The notes beneath the pieces are model-generated. The model saw only the letters and a program-made list of their open reading frames with translations, was not told the origin of the DNA and made no database searches. Positions 1 to 7,229 of a stretch of 20,545 nt of DNA are shown piece by piece; position 1 is the stretch's first letter; each line of letters starts with the position of its first letter. The position numbers and the translations under genes are program-made. Origin of the DNA: CADBRN01 sp050944685 (GTDB lineage Bacteria; Bacillota; Clostridia; Lachnospirales; Lachnospiraceae); the NCBI GenBank assembly GCA_050944685.1, contig JBMNRP010000031.1:1-20545 (forward strand). Reading direction: 5' to 3'.

Positions 1-2
1 AC

Positions 3-323
3 ATCTCCGAAGCAGATTCCGGGGAAAGTGCGGGAGATCTCCCGGAACAGGCGGCAGAGGAAGTGACGCCCGGGTTCCGATTCCGTAATCTGACAGGAGA
101 GATGACGGCGTGCCTTCTGGTTCGCTGTTCTTCCGTACCGCGGGAGAGCGGGGCAGAGGCGGATGTTTCCGCACCGGGAGAAAAAATATCCGCTCTCCGG
201 GAAGCTCTTGAAGAGAACGGATTCCGGATCGCCGGTTCCTTGCGCCTCGATCCGGGCCAGGCGGATGAGATGAGAGGTGCGGCGCTCGCGATCCGCAGAA
301 AAATCGAGAGGGGAACCATATAG
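3..323 (+). CDS. C-terminal fragment of an unidentified protein
   Basis: The reading frame is open from the left edge of the window and ends at TAG 321-323, giving about 106 residues of a protein that begins outside. A GTG at 63 could serve as a start, but the frame is open before it with no ribosome site, so a truncated longer gene is more likely. The visible part begins acidic and low in complexity (ISEADSGESAGDLPEQ), then has a short hydrophobic strand (TACLLVRCSS) and a helix-strand pattern (ALREALEENGFRIAGSLRL). That pattern is faintly like the end of a flavodoxin-type fold, but I do not recognise the family. It lies upstream of the rplS promoter in the same direction. No function is assigned. 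Confidence 0.5.
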   Translation: MSEADSGESAGDLPEQAAEEVTPGFRFRNLTGEMTACLLVRCSSVPRESGAEADVSAPGEKISALREALEENGFRIAGSLRLDPGQADEMRGAALAIRRKIERGTI

Positions 324-363
324 CGGCTTTGGTTCAGACCACGGATTTATCTAAAAAAATATA

Positions 364-392
364 TTGCCAAAAGAAATAATTTCTTGTATAAT
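364..392 (+). promoter_or_regulatory. rplS promoter (sigma-A type)
   Basis: A TTGCCA -35 box at 364-369 and a perfect TATAAT -10 box at 387-392 are separated by exactly 17 bases in an AT-rich patch. The predicted transcript start is near 399, which leaves an untranslated leader of about 160 bases before rplS. Confidence 0.8.
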
Positions 393-398
393 TTCCCT

Positions 399-562
399 AT
401 TGTGGTAACAAGATGGTCCGCTGTCACGTTGATCGGTGATAAGAACATCCATTTCTTTTTATGGTCCGACGATCCGGGATCGATCGGGTTTCCGGATTTT
501 TTCCGGATTACCCGGACGGATTGGACGCCTCAAAAAAGCAGAATAGATCAAGGAGAAGAATC
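399..562 (+). promoter_or_regulatory. Structured 5' leader of rplS, possible L19 autoregulatory element
   Basis: The leader carries a direct repeat, ATGGTCCG at 413-420 and again at 461-468. It also carries a clear hairpin at 485-514: CGGGT (485-489) pairs with ACCCG (510-514), and TCCGGA (491-496) pairs with TCCGGA (502-507) around a five-T loop. Firmicutes are known to carry an L19 leader before rplS that is thought to mediate feedback by the protein. I cannot align this one to that family from memory, so the assignment is inference from position, length and structure. Confidence 0.45.
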
Positions 563-910
563 ATGAACGAAATTATCCAGAAAATTGAACAGGAGCAGAT
601 GAAAGAAAACGCTCCGGAGTTCCGCACCGGCGACACCGTCCGTGTTTTCGGAAAGATCAAAGAGGGAAATCGCGAGAGAATCCAGGTTTTCGAGGGCGTT
701 GTCATCAAAAAGCAGGGCGGAAGCAACCGCGCGACATTTACCGTCCGCAAACAGTCGAATGGAGTCGGCGTAGAAAAGACATGGCCGCTTCATTCTCCGA
801 ATGTGGAGAAGGTTGAGGTTGTCCGCCGCGGTAAAGTAAGACGCGCGAAACTCTATTATCTGAGAGATCGCGTAGGAAAGGCTGCGAAGGTAAAAGAGCG
901 CATCCGATAA
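563..910 (+). CDS. rplS: 50S ribosomal protein L19
   Basis: This gene encodes a 115-residue L19, the family's usual length. L19 sits at the interface of the 30S and 50S subunits. Recognisable parts are the N-terminal helix (MNEIIQKIEQEQMKE), the SH3-like barrel signature FRTGDTVRVFGKIKEG followed by RIQVFEGVVIKKQG, and the basic C-terminus (RRGKVRRAKLYYLRDRVGKAAKVKERIR). I chose ATG 563 because AAGGAG at 550-555 is correctly spaced and the protein then starts as in homologues. A longer in-frame reading from ATG 461 would add residues encoded by the leader hairpin and is rejected. The gene has its own promoter at 364-392 and a terminator just after the stop, so it is probably largely monocistronic, with read-through feeding rbgA. 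Confidence 0.97.
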   Translation: MNEIIQKIEQEQMKENAPEFRTGDTVRVFGKIKEGNRERIQVFEGVVIKKQGGSNRATFTVRKQSNGVGVEKTWPLHSPNVEKVEVVRRGKVRRAKLYYLRDRVGKAAKVKERIR

Positions 911-924
911 TCCGGACCCTTATC

Positions 925-961
925 AGGCTGCTGCACCAGTTTGTGCGGCAGTCTTATTTTT
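925..961 (+). terminator. Intrinsic terminator after rplS
   Basis: A 12-bp stem with two G-U pairs is formed by 925-936 (AGGCTGCTGCAC) and 943-954 (GTGCGGCAGTCT) around a six-base loop. It is followed by TATTTTT at 955-961. It lies 15 bases after the rplS stop and separates rplS from rbgA. Confidence 0.88.
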
Positions 962-1006
962 AGAGCAGAACGGGGTGATTTTCGCCGGAAGAGGAGATAA
1001 GAGGGT

Positions 1007-1858
1007 ATGGAGATTCAATGGTATCCGGGCCATATGACCAGAGCGAAGCGTCAGATGCAGGAAGATCTGAAGATCATCGATCTGATCATCGAACTGGTCG
1101 ATGCCAGAATTCCCCGCTCCAGCCGCAATCCGGATATTGCGGAGCTCGGAAAAGGAAAAGCCCGCCTGATTGTGTTGAACAAGGCGGATCTTGCGGACGG
1201 GAAGGTGACGGATCTCTGGATTTCTTATTTTAAGCAGGAAAAGATTCAGACGGTCACGGCCGACTCCCGAAACCGGACGGACCTGAAGTCGCTGCGTTCA
1301 CAGATCAACATTGCCTGCAAAGAAAAAATAGAGCGGAATATCCGGAGAGGTTTCAGGAACCGTCCGATCCGTGCGATGGTTGCCGGAATTCCCAACGTCG
1401 GAAAATCGACATTTATCAATACCGTGGCCGGGCGTGCGTCGGCGAAGACGGGAAACCGTCCCGGGGTGACAAAAGGAAAGCAGTGGATCCATCTCGGAAA
1501 AGGGCTGGATCTTCTGGATACGCCGGGTATCCTCTGGCCGAAGTTTGATGATCCCGCAGCAGGAACGGCTCTCGCTCTCACCGGGGCGATCCGCCAGGAT
1601 TTGCTGAACAGGGAGGAACTGGCACTGGAACTGATCCGTTTTCTGGACGGACAGTATCCCGGCACACTGGAACGTTATTTCTCGATTGAGGGGCAGAAGA
1701 AACCGGTCCGGATCCTGGAGGAAATCGCCAGGGCGAGAGGGTGTGTCACAAAGGGAAATACGTTCTCGACCGAAAAAGCGTCGAAGATTCTGCTGGATGA
1801 TTTCAGAAACGGACTTCTGGGAAGAATTTCCCTGGAAAGACCGTGGCAATCCGGATAA
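1007..1858 (+). CDS. rbgA: Ribosome biogenesis GTPase RbgA/YlqF
   Basis: This 283-residue protein is a circularly permuted GTPase needed for late 50S subunit assembly. The permutation is visible in the motif order: G4 (NKAD, residues 58-61) comes before the P-loop G1 (GIPNVGKST, about 127-135), then the Thr-containing switch region (GNRPGVTKGKQW) and G3 (DTPG, 171-174). The N-terminus MEIQWYPGHM is the family hallmark, and the C-terminal 100 residues correspond to the helical RNA-binding domain. The start is ATG 1007, with AGAGGAG at about 989-995 upstream. In Firmicutes rbgA follows rplS, as here. An unusually strong AAGGAGG overlaps the stop codon (1857-1863) but no start codon follows it at a normal distance; see findings. 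Confidence 0.95.
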   Translation: MEIQWYPGHMTRAKRQMQEDLKIIDLIIELVDARIPRSSRNPDIAELGKGKARLIVLNKADLADGKVTDLWISYFKQEKIQTVTADSRNRTDLKSLRSQINIACKEKIERNIRRGFRNRPIRAMVAGIPNVGKSTFINTVAGRASAKTGNRPGVTKGKQWIHLGKGLDLLDTPGILWPKFDDPAAGTALALTGAIRQDLLNREELALELIRFLDGQYPGTLERYFSIEGQKKPVRILEEIARARGCVTKGNTFSTEKASKILLDDFRNGLLGRISLERPWQSG

Positions 1859-1970
1859 GGAGGATCCGGTAAAAAGGGAAGCGCGAACCCGTCAAAAAAC
1901 GCGTGAAATACAAGGGGGACTGCGTAAGCAGAAGAAGTTCGGAGATTTACTCCGGAAGGGACAGAACTAT

Positions 1971-2627
1971 ATGACAAAAAAAGAACTGGCAGAACTCAGG
2001 CGCGCCGAAAAGCTGGAAAAGGAAAAGGCGCGCGTGGAGGCGCTTTGCGAATTTGAGAAAAAGTATGCTTTCTGTACAAACATCTGCGGGGTCGATGAGG
2101 TAGGGCGCGGACCGCTCGCCGGACCGGTCATGGCAGGCGCCGTGATCCTTCCAAAGGATGCGCGGATTCTCTACATCAATGATTCCAAGAAGCTCACGGC
2201 CAAAAGGCGTGAGGAGCTGTATGACGTCATCCTGAGAGAAGCGGTTGCGACCGGGATCGGATCGGTCAGCCCCGAGCGGATCGATGAGATCAATATTCTT
2301 CAGGCGGCGTACGAGGCGATGCGGGAGGCTGTCTCGAAGCTCTCTGTCGTTCCGGATCTGCTTCTGGTTGACGCGGTTCACATCCCGGACATTTCGATCC
2401 GGCAGGTATCCATTGTAAAAGGAGATGCGAAAAGCCAGAGCATCGCGGCGGCCAGTATTATCGCCAAAGTCACGAGGGACCGCCTGATGGTGGAGTATGA
2501 CCGGCTCATGCCGGAGTACCATTTTGCCTCGAACAAGGGATACGGAACCAGAGAACATATAGAGGCGCTGAAAAAATACGGCCCCTGTCCGATTCACAGG
2601 AGGACGTTCATCACGCGCTACATCTGA
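1971..2627 (+). CDS. rnhB: Ribonuclease HII
   Basis: This 218-residue RNase HII cuts the RNA strand of RNA/DNA hybrids and removes single ribonucleotides misincorporated into DNA. The catalytic acidic residues are visible: D42-E43 in GVDEVGRGPLAGPV (40-53), D134 in LLVDAVHI, and D170 in AKVTRDR. The conserved DSKKL is at 71-75. A basic, helical extension of about 38 residues precedes the catalytic domain, as I recall from clostridial homologues. The start is ATG 1971, with GGAAGGG at 1954-1960. The frame stays open far upstream, overlapping rbgA, but no canonical start with a ribosome site exists there after the rbgA stop. The gene sits between rbgA and yraN, a standard Firmicute order. Confidence 0.95.
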   Translation: MTKKELAELRRAEKLEKEKARVEALCEFEKKYAFCTNICGVDEVGRGPLAGPVMAGAVILPKDARILYINDSKKLTAKRREELYDVILREAVATGIGSVSPERIDEINILQAAYEAMREAVSKLSVVPDLLLVDAVHIPDISIRQVSIVKGDAKSQSIAAASIIAKVTRDRLMVEYDRLMPEYHFASNKGYGTREHIEALKKYGPCPIHRRTFITRYI

Positions 2628-2634
2628 GAAAAAC

Positions 2635-2994
2635 ATGGTGAACAGGAGAAAAATCGGGTCCGAATATGAAGATCTGGCGGCGCAGTATCTGTCCGAAAAG
2701 GGATGGCAGATTCTGACCAGAAATTTCCGGTGCCGCTTCGGTGAGATCGATCTGGTGGCATCGGACGGAGATACGCTCGTATTTGTCGAAGTGAAATACA
2801 GAAAAACCGCTTCTTCCGGCCTTCCGGAAGAAGCGGTATCTTTTCAGAAAAGAAAGACGATCGCAAAGGTGGCGGACTATTACCGCGTCCGGTATCAGAT
2901 TCTGGACAATGTTCCGTGCCGGTTCGATGTGATTGCCATCGAAAACCGTGAAATCCGCCATTACCAAAACGCATTTCCCTACCGCGGCCATTAG
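2635..2994 (+). CDS. yraN: YraN/UPF0102 family endonuclease-fold protein
   Basis: This 119-residue protein of the UPF0102 family has a restriction-endonuclease-like fold, and its cellular role is not firmly established. The family signature is clear: AAQYLSEKGWQILTRNFRCRFGEIDLVASDGDTLVFVEVKYR carries the E-x-D ... E-V-K acidic/lysine core, followed by GLPEEAV and a lysine-rich helix. ATG 2635 is 7 bases after the rnhB stop. No good ribosome site precedes it, so translation is probably coupled to rnhB. The coding sequence contains a perfect 14-bp inverted repeat (2806-2837) that looks like a transcription terminator. The stop (TAG 2992-2994) overlaps the stop of convergent prs by four bases. 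Confidence 0.9.
   Translation: MVNRRKIGSEYEDLAAQYLSEKGWQILTRNFRCRFGEIDLVASDGDTLVFVEVKYRKTASSGLPEEAVSFQKRKTIAKVADYYRVRYQILDNVPCRFDVIAIENREIRHYQNAFPYRGH
2801..2845 (-). terminator. Intrinsic terminator for prs, embedded in the yraN coding sequence (possibly bidirectional)
   Basis: ACCGCTTCTTCCGG (2806-2819) and CCGGAAGAAGCGGT (2824-2837) form a perfect 14-bp stem with a four-base loop. Read on the minus strand, the stem is followed directly by TTTTTC, a textbook terminator for prs about 155 bases past the prs stop codon. Read on the plus strand, it is followed by ATCTTTTC, a weaker U-rich tail. It lies wholly inside yraN, in the codons for the conserved GLPEEAV stretch. Confidence 0.75.
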
Positions 2995-4181
2995 CCCTCG
3001 TGAGAGTTCTGTCTGCGGTATTTTTTCATCAGCTTGTTGATCTTGTGGGTATTGTCCCGCACCTTCTCGGTGGAAATATCGTGGTTCAGGGTGTCAATGA
3101 TATTCGCCAGATATTTTTCCATCCGGGCCGTGGCATACCAGGGTTTCTTCAGAAGCTCAGGCTGCTGGTAGATCAGGTCGGTGGTGATGACTTTTTCAAT
3201 CATTCCGTCCTTGTAATATTTATCGAACTCATCAAATCCGTCCGTAAACAGGCCGAACGTCGTACAGACAAACACCCGCTTCGCACCGCGTCCTTTCAGC
3301 TGCTTTGCGACGTCCAGAATGCTTCCTCCCGAAGAAATCATGTCGTCGATGACGACACAGTCTTTTCCTTCTACCGAATCCCCGATAAATTCATGCGCGA
3401 CAATCGGGTTTTTCCCGTTGACGATGACCGAATAGTCGCGCCGCTTGTAAAACATTCCGATATCCACGCCGAGAATATTGGCGAAGTAGATCGCGCGCGG
3501 CATGGCTCCCTCATCGGGACTGATGACGACCAGATTGTTTTTGCTGATGGACAGATCCGGCTCGGACTCCAGAAGAGCCTGAAGAAACTGGTAATTCGGG
3601 AAGAAATTGTCGAATCCGCTTAAAGGGATCGCGTTCATCACGTGAGGGTCGTGCGCGTCGAATGTCAGGATGTTGGATACGCCCATTTTCGTCAGTTCCT
3701 GAAGGGAGAACGCGCAGTCCAGAGATTCCCTGGCCGTGCGGCGGTGCTGCCGGCTCTCGTAGAGGAAGGGCATGATGACATTGATGCGGTGTGCCTTTCC
3801 GGTCACAGCGGAGATCACGCGCTTGAGATTCTGATAGTGATCGTCCGGAGACATTCTCGTCTCACGGCCGAAAGCCTCGTATTTGACGCTGGGATTGCAG
3901 ACGTCAACCAGAATAAAAAGGTCTACGCCTCGCGCAGACTGAAGGAGCCGGGCTTTGGATTCCCCCGTTCCGAATCGGGGAAGCTCGCAGTCGATGATGT
4001 AGTTTTCTTCACACAGACCGCGGATTTTTCTCTTCTCCGGATACTCGTGAACCAGTTTTTTCCGGTTCGTGACAAGATAGTCGTTGATTTTACCCGTCAG
4101 TTTTTCGCAGCCGGGAAGTCCCACAAGCTTCAGCGGGGCAACCGGAACCGCCTTTGCAAGATAATCGTATTTTTTCGACAT
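2991..4181 (-). CDS. prs: Ribose-phosphate pyrophosphokinase (PRPP synthetase), long clostridial form
   Basis: The enzyme makes phosphoribosyl pyrophosphate from ribose-5-phosphate and ATP for nucleotide, histidine and tryptophan synthesis. It is 396 residues long against about 315 in the classical enzyme, and the extra length is mostly at the N-terminus. It matches the long form I recall from Lachnospiraceae. Visible motifs are RFGTGESK (69-76), FDAHDPH (174-180), VVISPDEGA (218-226) and the PRPP-binding loop VVIDDMISSGGS (276-287). I chose ATG 4181 because GGAGG (4187-4191 on the complement) is five bases upstream. An in-frame ATG at 4220 with GAGGTG ten bases upstream is a possible alternative, adding 13 residues. 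An ATG at 4247 lies inside the -10 box and is excluded. The gene is transcribed alone, divergent from the DUF512 gene and convergent with yraN. Confidence 0.93.
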   Translation of the reverse strand: MSKKYDYLAKAVPVAPLKLVGLPGCEKLTGKINDYLVTNRKKLVHEYPEKRKIRGLCEENYIIDCELPRFGTGESKARLLQSARGVDLFILVDVCNPSVKYEAFGRETRMSPDDHYQNLKRVISAVTGKAHRINVIMPFLYESRQHRRTARESLDCAFSLQELTKMGVSNILTFDAHDPHVMNAIPLSGFDNFFPNYQFLQALLESEPDLSISKNNLVVISPDEGAMPRAIYFANILGVDIGMFYKRRDYSVIVNGKNPIVAHEFIGDSVEGKDCVVIDDMISSGGSILDVAKQLKGRGAKRVFVCTTFGLFTDGFDEFDKYYKDGMIEKVITTDLIYQQPELLKKPWYATARMEKYLANIIDTLNHDISTEKVRDNTHKINKLMKKYRRQNSHEG

Positions 4182-4246
4182 CATTTCCTCCGGGGCACAT
4201 CGGTAATAGAGAGACGCCATTGATTTAAAGCACCTCACATAGATCA

Positions 4247-4275
4247 TTTATAGCATTTTCATGAGGGAGTGTCAA
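4247..4275 (-). promoter_or_regulatory. prs promoter (sigma-A type)
   Basis: On the minus strand a perfect TTGACA (4270-4275) and TATAAA (4247-4252) are separated by 17 bases. Transcription should begin near 4240, giving a leader of about 60 bases to the chosen start at 4181 or about 20 bases to ATG 4220. Confidence 0.85.
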
Positions 4276-4379
4276 TGTAAAACGATTGACGAAGGGTCCC
4301 GGATTTCAGCACTCTGGTTGACTGAATTGTCACCGCTTTTCTGGACACAGGTTGACAGTATCGGAAGCGATCGGCAAGC

Positions 4380-4408
4380 TTGCTTTTTCAGGGCCGGATT
4401 GCTATGAT
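4380..4408 (+). promoter_or_regulatory. Promoter of the DUF512-der-plsY-gpsA run
   Basis: TTGCTT (4380-4385) and TATGAT (4403-4408) are 17 bases apart, with a predicted start near 4415, just ahead of the GGAGG ribosome site at 4423-4427. A better -35 match, TTGACA at 4352-4357, has no acceptable -10 at the right distance. Confidence 0.6.
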
Positions 4409-4432
4409 GTTGGATAGAGTTCGGAGGAAAAA

Positions 4433-5842
4433 ATGGCGGAAAAGGTGCACGTGATCAGCAAAATCGTCCCGGGAAGCATCGCGGAGGAGATGGGTATTGA
4501 GGCGGGAGATGTTCTCATTTCCATGGACGACGCGAAGATCGGGGACATTTTTGATTATCAGTACCATATGGAATCTGAATCGGTCGATGTCCTGATCCGG
4601 AAGAAGGACTCCGGAGAGGAATGGCTTCTGGAAATTGAAAAAGACGAGGACGAGGATCTGGGAATCGTTTTTGAAAACGGGCTTATGGATGAATATCGCT
4701 CCTGCCGCAATCACTGTATTTTCTGCTTTATTGATCAGATGCCCGGCGGGATGCGCGATACCCTCTACTTCAAGGATGACGACTCCCGTCTGTCATTTCT
4801 TCAGGGCAATTATGTGACACTGACGAATATGAGCAGCCGTGACATCGACCGGATTATCGCGTATCGTCTTTCCCCGATCAACATTTCCTTTCACACGACG
4901 AATCCCCGTCTCAGGTGCGAGATGCTCCGCAACCGTTTCGCCGGCGATATCTTTCCGATGGTGAGAAAGCTGGCGGACGCGGAAATCGAGATGAACGGAC
5001 AGATCGTTCTCTGCCGGGATATCAACGACGGGAGCGAGCTGGACCGGACTCTGCGGGATCTGGAAGCGTATCTTCCCGCGCTGAAGAGCGTTTCGGTGGT
5101 CCCCGTCGGGCTGACGAAATTCCGGGAGGGGCTGTATCCTCTGAAGCCGTTTGACAGGGAGAGCGCAGAGGCGGTCCTTTGTCAGATTCTGAAGTGGCAG
5201 CAGTATTACCGGAAAAAATACGGGACGCATTTCGTACACGCTTCCGACGAGTGGTATCTTCTGGCGGAAAAAGGGATCCCGGATGAAGAGATGTACGACG
5301 GCTATCCGCAGCTGGAAAACGGAGTCGGAATGCTGAGACTTCTGGAGAGAGAGTTCTCCCGGGCACTGGAGGACGCGACCGGGGAAAATACGGATACCAG
5401 AGAGGAAGGGAGGCGCAGACCCCGCCATGTCACGATTGCGACGGGGCTCCTGTCCGCCGATTTTATCCGCTCGCTTGTGGAAATGCCCATGATGAAAGAA
5501 AAATTTCCCGGCGTAACCGTCCGGGTGTTTCCGGTTCGCAATGATTTTTTCGGGGACCGGATCACGGTTTCCGGGCTTGTGACGGGGCGCGATCTGATCG
5601 GGCAGCTGTCGCATTTTTCCGGAGAGGAGCTGGGGGACGCCCTGATCATTCCGTCCAACATGCTGCGGAGCCGGGAGAGCGTTTTCCTGGACGATGTCAC
5701 GGTAAAGGATGTGGAGAAAGCCCTCGGGGTTCCCGTCATCGTGAACGGAACCTCCGGAAGATCGCTGTTGAACGCGCTGACCGGAGAGACTGACGGGAAG
5801 ATGGCCCTGGAGGATCTTCCGCAGCCGTACGAACTGTCCTGA
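4433..5842 (+). CDS. DUF512 protein: PDZ domain plus radical-SAM-type cysteine cluster
   Basis: This 469-residue protein belongs to the conserved Firmicute DUF512 family, whose function is not established. In order it has a PDZ-like N-terminal domain (about 1-75; IVPGSIAEEMGIEAGDVLISM is the typical ligand-loop pattern), a cysteine cluster C-x3-C-x2-C at residues 91, 95 and 98 (SCRNHCIFCF) like that of radical SAM iron-sulfur enzymes, a TIM-barrel-like middle, and the C-terminal DUF512 domain (about 220-450, with SVVPVGLTKFREGLYPL and a glycine-rich NGTSGRSLLNAL end). GGAGG at 4423-4427 supports ATG 4433. It lies 38 bases upstream of der, a widely conserved neighbour pair that hints at a role in ribosome or translation biology; that link is inference. 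Confidence 0.9.
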   Translation: MAEKVHVISKIVPGSIAEEMGIEAGDVLISMDDAKIGDIFDYQYHMESESVDVLIRKKDSGEEWLLEIEKDEDEDLGIVFENGLMDEYRSCRNHCIFCFIDQMPGGMRDTLYFKDDDSRLSFLQGNYVTLTNMSSRDIDRIIAYRLSPINISFHTTNPRLRCEMLRNRFAGDIFPMVRKLADAEIEMNGQIVLCRDINDGSELDRTLRDLEAYLPALKSVSVVPVGLTKFREGLYPLKPFDRESAEAVLCQILKWQQYYRKKYGTHFVHASDEWYLLAEKGIPDEEMYDGYPQLENGVGMLRLLEREFSRALEDATGENTDTREEGRRRPRHVTIATGLLSADFIRSLVEMPMMKEKFPGVTVRVFPVRNDFFGDRITVSGLVTGRDLIGQLSHFSGEELGDALIIPSNMLRSRESVFLDDVTVKDVEKALGVPVIVNGTSGRSLLNALTGETDGKMALEDLPQPYELS

Positions 5843-5880
5843 CCGGGCATGGTAACAGAAGAATTCAGGAGGAACGAAGG

Positions 5881-7209
5881 ATGAGCAAACCGATTGTGGC
5901 GATCGTCGGGAGGCCGAATGTCGGCAAATCGACGCTGTTCAACGCCCTCGCCGGCGAGCGTATTTCGATCGTAAAAGATACCCCGGGCGTCACCCGAGAC
6001 CGCATTTACGCGGAGGTTGACTGGCTGGACCGGACCTTTACCCTGATAGATACAGGAGGGATCGAACCGGAGAGCAGGGATGTCATCCTCCGGCGGATGA
6101 GAGAGCAGGCGGAAATCGCGATCGAGACCAGCGATGTCATCATTTTTATGGTGGATGCAAAGACAGGACTGGTCGACACGGACGCTGAGGTCGCCTCGAT
6201 TCTGCGGAAAAGTCATAAACCGGTCGTCCTGGCGGTAAACAAGGTCGACCAGTACAAAAAACAGCAGATGGATATCTATGAATTTTATAACCTGGGAATC
6301 GGTGAGCCGTATCCGATCTCTTCCGAGGGGAAGCAGGGAATCGGGGAGCTGCTTGACGCGGTGATTTCGTATTTTCCGGAGCGAAGCCCCGAGGAAGATA
6401 AGGATGAGACGCCCAGGATCGCCATCGTCGGAAAGCCGAACGTCGGGAAATCCTCTATCGTGAACAAGCTGCTCGGCGAGGACCGGGTCATTGTCTCGGA
6501 TATCGCCGGGACCACGAGAGATGCGATCGATACGACCATACGCCGGAACGGGATGGATTATATCCTGATCGATACCGCGGGGCTTCGCCGGAAGAGCAAG
6601 GTCAAAGAGGATATCGAGAGATACAGCATTATCCGGACGGTGAGCGCGGTGGAGCGCAGTGATGTCGCCGTGGTCGTGATTGACGCCGCCGAGGGCGTGA
6701 CGGAGCAGGACGCGAAGATCGCCGGTATCGCCCATGACCGCGGAAAAGGACTGATCATCGCGGTCAATAAATGGGACGCGGTGGACAAGACGGACAAATC
6801 AACGCGTGAATTCGAAAAGCGTATCCGCGCGATCCTCTCATTTGCGCCATATGCGGAGATCCTTTTTATTTCCGCTCTCACGGGGCAGCGGCTGCCGAAG
6901 CTCTTCGACGCGATCGACGAGGTGCTCAAAAGCCAGTCCATGCGGATTCCGACCGGAGTGCTGAATGAACTTCTCACGGAGGCGGTCACGATGCAGCAGC
7001 CGCCGTCTGACAAGGGAAAGCGCCTGCGGATTTATTATATGACGCAGGTTGCGGTAAAGCCGCCGACATTTGTTCTTTTCGTCAATGACAAACAGCTGAT
7101 GCATTTTTCATACCTTCGCTATCTGGAAAATCAGATCCGCGATTCGTTTGGCTTTTCCGGAACGATGCTGCGGATGCTGGTGCGAGAGCGCAAGGAAAAA
7201 GATTCCTGA
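5881..7209 (+). CDS. der: Ribosome assembly GTPase Der (EngA)
   Basis: This 442-residue protein has tandem GTPase domains and acts in 50S subunit maturation. Domain 1 has GRPNVGKS (10-17), DTGG (57-60) and NKVD (120-123). Domain 2 has GKPNVGKS (184-191), DTAG (231-234) and NKWD (296-299). The last roughly 90 residues are the KH-like RNA-binding domain. Length and motif order are typical. AGGAGG at 5867-5872 gives a good start at ATG 5881. The gene follows the DUF512 gene by 38 bases and is followed by plsY after 20 bases, so it is very likely co-transcribed with both. All nucleotide-binding residues seen are intact. Confidence 0.97.
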   Translation: MSKPIVAIVGRPNVGKSTLFNALAGERISIVKDTPGVTRDRIYAEVDWLDRTFTLIDTGGIEPESRDVILRRMREQAEIAIETSDVIIFMVDAKTGLVDTDAEVASILRKSHKPVVLAVNKVDQYKKQQMDIYEFYNLGIGEPYPISSEGKQGIGELLDAVISYFPERSPEEDKDETPRIAIVGKPNVGKSSIVNKLLGEDRVIVSDIAGTTRDAIDTTIRRNGMDYILIDTAGLRRKSKVKEDIERYSIIRTVSAVERSDVAVVVIDAAEGVTEQDAKIAGIAHDRGKGLIIAVNKWDAVDKTDKSTREFEKRIRAILSFAPYAEILFISALTGQRLPKLFDAIDEVLKSQSMRIPTGVLNELLTEAVTMQQPPSDKGKRLRIYYMTQVAVKPPTFVLFVNDKQLMHFSYLRYLENQIRDSFGFSGTMLRMLVRERKEKDS

Positions 7210-7229
7210 GGAGGACTCACAGATTCGTC

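Noticed and set aside
461..562. A 34-residue N-terminal extension of L19
   Set aside because: It is encoded by the leader hairpin; ATG 563 with AAGGAG gives the normal 115-residue protein.
1686..1970. A 95-residue N-terminal extension of RNase HII overlapping rbgA
   Set aside because: The start would be a TTG inside rbgA without a ribosome site; the catalytic domain and usual helical extension begin from ATG 1971.
4374..4388. GCAAGCTTGC palindrome followed by five T, a possible terminator
   Set aside because: A hairpin would have only a 3-bp stem with a 4-base loop, and the bases are better explained as the -35 region of the DUF512 promoter.
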